Positions 61,527-64,000 of a stretch of DNA of 64,000 bases are shown in pieces; within the stretch, counting starts at the first letter, position 1; each line of letters starts with the position of its first letter. The position numbers and the translations under genes are program-made. The notes under the pieces are model-generated. The model saw only the letters and a program-made list of their open reading frames with translations. It did not search any database and was not told the origin of the DNA. Source of the stretch: Gaiellasilicea sp963850995 (GTDB taxonomy: Bacteria > Actinomycetota > Thermoleophilia > Gaiellales > Gaiellaceae); NCBI GenBank assembly GCA_963850995.1, contig CAWKNQ010000014.1:248001-312000 (forward strand), given 5' to 3'.

Positions 61527-61997
61527 GTGAGCAAACTCGTTCAGGCCGCAGGCCTGGTCGCGGCGCTCTTTGTGGCCGTCCCCTTGGCAGGGGCGGCCGT
61601 TTCAGGGGCTCCGCGCTGCGCGCCGACGGTCGACGACGGCGCCGGCCCGTTCGGGCGCGGGGCGCCGCCGCAACGAGCCAAGATCGGCACCGGCCACGTC
61701 CTCACCGGCACCGTGCTCTCGATCGACTGCCGCCCGATTGCCGGCGCTCGCATCCACCTCTGGCAAGCGAACAGACGCGGCGAGTACACGCGCGCCAACA
61801 GTGCGACGGTCATCGCAGACCGCGCCGGCCGATTCCGCTTCGAAGGCCCGCGACCGGTCTCCTACGAGGGCCGGCCCCCGCACATCCACATGCGGATCGT
61901 CGCGCGCGACCACGAGGTGCTGCTGACCCGCTACGAGCCGCGGCCGAACGCCAAGAGCGGCTCGATCCGGGTCGTGCTCACCCCCACGCGGCTCTAG
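61527..61997 (+). CDS. Compact secreted intradiol-dioxygenase-like protein
   Basis: A 156-residue protein with a signal peptide (GLVAALFVAVPLAGAAVSGA). It keeps the intradiol ring-cleavage core: LTGTVLSIDCRPIAGARIHL, WQANRRGEY (Tyr87), VSYEGRPPHIHMRI (Tyr113, His119, His121), i.e. all four iron ligands of protocatechuate 3,4-dioxygenases. It is much shorter than the usual ~200-250 residues and is exported, unlike classic dioxygenases. It may open catechol-type rings outside the cell. GTG 61527 gives the signal peptide. Confidence 0.75.
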   Translation: MSKLVQAAGLVAALFVAVPLAGAAVSGAPRCAPTVDDGAGPFGRGAPPQRAKIGTGHVLTGTVLSIDCRPIAGARIHLWQANRRGEYTRANSATVIADRAGRFRFEGPRPVSYEGRPPHIHMRIVARDHEVLLTRYEPRPNAKSGSIRVVLTPTRL

Positions 61998-61999
61998 CG

Positions 62000-63343
62000 T
62001 CAGCCGCTGAGCAAGGATTCCAGCTTGGGGAGCATCATTTCCCACGCCTGGCGGCCGAGATCGGCCGTGCCCGGTGGGTGCGGGCCCTCGCGCACGATGA
62101 GCCGGGTCTTGCCGTCCTGGTCGTGGAACTCGACGCGCAGGCTTGACGGCCACGCCTCGGTCTGACCGGGAATCCCGTCCCAGCTCCCGCGACTCGAGAG
62201 CAGCTCGTTCTGGACAACCTCGGCGAAACGGCCGTCGAACCCGGTGCGCATGGAGGGATCGTCATCGCTGACCATCGCGAAGCGCTGCCGCCCTCCGGCC
62301 CGGGCGTCCAGCTCGACTGTCTCGCGGTGGACCGGGAACCCGACGGGCCCGTACCACTGGGCGAACTGGTCCGGGTCGGTGAATGCCCGGTAGACGCGCT
62401 CGGGCGGCGCGTCGAGGATTCGGGTGATCTCGATGTCGTACTGAGGCTCATCCGTCAGCACCTCGCGCAGTTTGCGCGCGAAGGCTTCGGGTTGGCCGGC
62501 GTATCCGAATTCGCCGCCGAGGAAGCCGCCGTGGTGGCTCGGGAACACGGTCGCCTGCTGGCTCAGCAGCTCGGCAGTGGCGACCGCTGTGCGTCCGGTG
62601 AACGTATCCAGCGACTCCTCGCCTACGGCGATGACGATGCGCGTCGGCGCCGCGGCAAGTGCGTCGACGTCGGGGCGGTAGCTGCTGACTGCCCAGGACC
62701 GGTCGGATAGCAGCGGGTCGTCGCGGGAGCCGTCGTCCTCGGCCGGCATCCCGAAGTGGGCGGGGTCCGGTGCAGCTTGCGCGAAGTACTCGTCGGTGAA
62801 CTCGCCTCGCCACGACGTCATCGCGATAAAGGCCGCCATGCCGGTGCCCGACCCCTTGGCCTCGTACGCGTCGCGCACGGCGGCGCGGGCGCGCTCGGCC
62901 GCTGCGGCGTCGGGGAGCACCGGGATGAGCGGCGGCTCGTGAGCCACCAGTGTTGTTACGTCGTCGGGATAGGCGGCCACGAGTGCGAGCGCGGTCACTG
63001 CGCCACCACTGCTCGCGAACATCTCGACCGGCCCGGCGCCGAGCGCCTCGATGACGGCGTGGACGTCGTCCGCCTGGACCGTGGGCGCGTTGTCGACCCG
63101 GCCGTCCTTGCGGACGCTGCGGCCGAGTCCGCGCGGGTCATAGGTGACCACGGTCCGGTCCGGGAAGTGGGACGCCAACGTCTCGAAGCCGCTGGCGTCC
63201 ATCGGCTGGCCGATCATGAACAGCGGCGGGCGTCCGTCGACTGTGGGCAGCGGGCCACGGACGTCGTAGGCGATCTCGGCCCCGTTTGTTTCGAGCGTGT
63301 GCGTTGTCATGACAGTACGACCGCTCCCGCGTCGAAAACTCAT
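62000..63343 (-). CDS. Alpha/beta hydrolase fused to an AHSA1/SRPBCC domain
   Basis: A 447-residue fusion. Residues ~15-290 form an alpha/beta hydrolase (TVVTYDPRGLGRSVR, nucleophile in EMFASSGGAVTALALV, late His in FPSHHGGFLGG). Residues ~300-447 form an AHSA1/SRPBCC lipid- or ligand-binding domain (ITRILDAPPERVYRAFTDPD, WYGPVGFPV). The ATG at 63343 abuts the sigma factor stop (TAGATG) with GGAG upstream; ATG 63310 is an alternative. Probably in one operon with, and a target of, that sigma factor. Confidence 0.85.
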   Translation of the reverse strand: MSFRRGSGRTVMTTHTLETNGAEIAYDVRGPLPTVDGRPPLFMIGQPMDASGFETLASHFPDRTVVTYDPRGLGRSVRKDGRVDNAPTVQADDVHAVIEALGAGPVEMFASSGGAVTALALVAAYPDDVTTLVAHEPPLIPVLPDAAAAERARAAVRDAYEAKGSGTGMAAFIAMTSWRGEFTDEYFAQAAPDPAHFGMPAEDDGSRDDPLLSDRSWAVSSYRPDVDALAAAPTRIVIAVGEESLDTFTGRTAVATAELLSQQATVFPSHHGGFLGGEFGYAGQPEAFARKLREVLTDEPQYDIEITRILDAPPERVYRAFTDPDQFAQWYGPVGFPVHRETVELDARAGGRQRFAMVSDDDPSMRTGFDGRFAEVVQNELLSSRGSWDGIPGQTEAWPSSLRVEFHDQDGKTRLIVREGPHPPGTADLGRQAWEMMLPKLESLLSG

Positions 63344-64000
63344 CTAGCTCCGGTCGCGCAACAGCCTGCCGAGGTCGGCTACGGGCCCCAGGTGGCGCAG
63401 CTTGTCCGGGTTGACGATCCCGTTCACGCCCTGGATCTGGCCCTCTGCGACGTCGAGGACCATGACGCTGAAGAGCTTGCCCTCGCTGTCGAAGAACATC
63501 GCGCCCGGTTGCCCGTTCACCTGCTCGCGCCGGATCGTGTAGCCGGCGAAGCGGGCGGAGGCGCGACCCCAGGCCATCAGCGTGCGCGCCACCCTGGCGC
63601 GGCCGTGGAGCGCGCGCGCGAGGGCCGGCGCCTTGCCGCCGCCGTCGCCGCGGAGCACCACATCGTGTGCCAACAGCTCCTCGAGCCCTTCGAGGTCGCC
63701 CTCCTCGACGGCAGCGAAGAAGCGGTTCGCGAGCTCTTCGCTCTGCTCGCGCGAGGCCTCGAAGCGGGGGCGCCGCTCCTCCACGTGGCGGCGCGCCCGT
63801 GCGGCGAGCTGGCGCGCGTTCTGCTCGCTGGTGCCGACGATCTCGGCGATCCGGTCGTAGGGCTCGTCGAACACCTCGCGCAGCAGGAACGCGGCGCGCT
63901 GCTCTGGCGACAGGCTCTCGAGGAGGACGAGGAAGGCGAGCGACAGCGAGTCCGCCATCTCGGCCTTGCGGGCCGGATCGTCCTCAGGGCTCGAGACGAG
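63344..64000 (-). CDS. ECF41-type sigma factor (5' end outside window)
   Basis: The 218 C-terminal residues of an ECF sigma factor; the frame is open to base 64000. Region 4 is LSPEQRAAFLLREVFDEPYD followed by IAEIVGTSEQNARQLAARAR. A C-terminal SnoaL-like domain ends with the NPDKL motif (GIVNPDKLRHLGPV), the mark of ECF41/SigJ sigma factors, which need this extension instead of a separate anti-sigma factor. It is coupled to the hydrolase-AHSA1 gene. Confidence 0.88.
   Translation of the reverse strand, partial: LVSSPEDDPARKAEMADSLSLAFLVLLESLSPEQRAAFLLREVFDEPYDRIAEIVGTSEQNARQLAARARRHVEERRPRFEASREQSEELANRFFAAVEEGDLEGLEELLAHDVVLRGDGGGKAPALARALHGRARVARTLMAWGRASARFAGYTIRREQVNGQPGAMFFDSEGKLFSVMVLDVAEGQIQGVNGIVNPDKLRHLGPVADLGRLLRDRS

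Overview
High-GC, densely packed, mostly non-overlapping-strand bacterial DNA with many GTG starts and 4-nt ATGA/GTGA stop-start overlaps. The gene families (MarR/SDR/P450/CaiB catabolic clusters, SCP2-like protein, a WhiG/FliA-type sigma factor, an EF-G paralogue, an ECF41-type sigma factor) suggest an actinobacterium, most likely a soil Thermoleophilia-like lineage; this taxonomic guess is inference. Two stretches (about 18.57-21.25 kb and 34.35-35.35 kb) carry many frameshifts while their flanks are intact, so base-level accuracy there is doubtful.

Layout. 0-8.7 kb: end of a peptide ABC ATPase, acyl-CoA dehydrogenase, SCP2-like protein, biotin carboxylase/BCCP subunit, SpoIID-like protein, secreted glycoside hydrolase, enoyl-CoA hydratase, and an overlapping DapA-like/FAD oxidoreductase pair. 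The biotin carboxylase probably works with the carboxyltransferase at 22.8-24.4 kb in branched-chain (leucine-type) acyl-CoA breakdown. 8.7-22.2 kb: a cell-surface locus with a membrane-anchored RHH protein, a compact sigma factor, two related secreted proteins (the second built of 16 repeats with a five-unit super-period), a Pro-rich membrane protein, and two tandem secreted Ig-like repeat proteins.

24.6-49.8 kb: a large catabolic island. It holds a FldCBA-like trio (two 2-hydroxyacyl-CoA-dehydratase-type subunits and a CoA transferase), an AfuA/FbpB-type ABC transporter, four cytochromes P450 (one broken), two secreted hydrolase-like proteins, an acyl-CoA ligase, a MarR regulator, an SDR, a complete Liv-type ABC transporter, a MaoC hydratase and an amidohydrolase/decarboxylase. 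Every transcription unit starts beside a copy of one palindrome, TATCAGGTNNCCTGATA. At several promoters it fills the gap between -35 and -10. The MarR gene lies in the middle and carries its own copy. I read the island as a single MarR-type regulon for uptake and CoA-dependent breakdown of an unidentified, probably hydrophobic or aromatic compound. This is the most interesting object in the window.

49.8-64 kb: mostly housekeeping genes: tRNA-Trp, a FliA/WhiG-type sigma factor, an EF-G paralogue, a PadR module with a visible operator, LysE, cupins, aldehyde dehydrogenase, an MBL-fold enzyme, a stand-alone YqfO-type domain, RNase HI and tRNA-Gly(GCC). A gene-poor, decayed stretch (60.0-61.5 kb) follows, then a compact secreted intradiol-dioxygenase-like protein and an ECF41-type sigma factor with an alpha/beta hydrolase-AHSA1 fusion. 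No CRISPR array, transposase, integrase or rRNA gene was seen.
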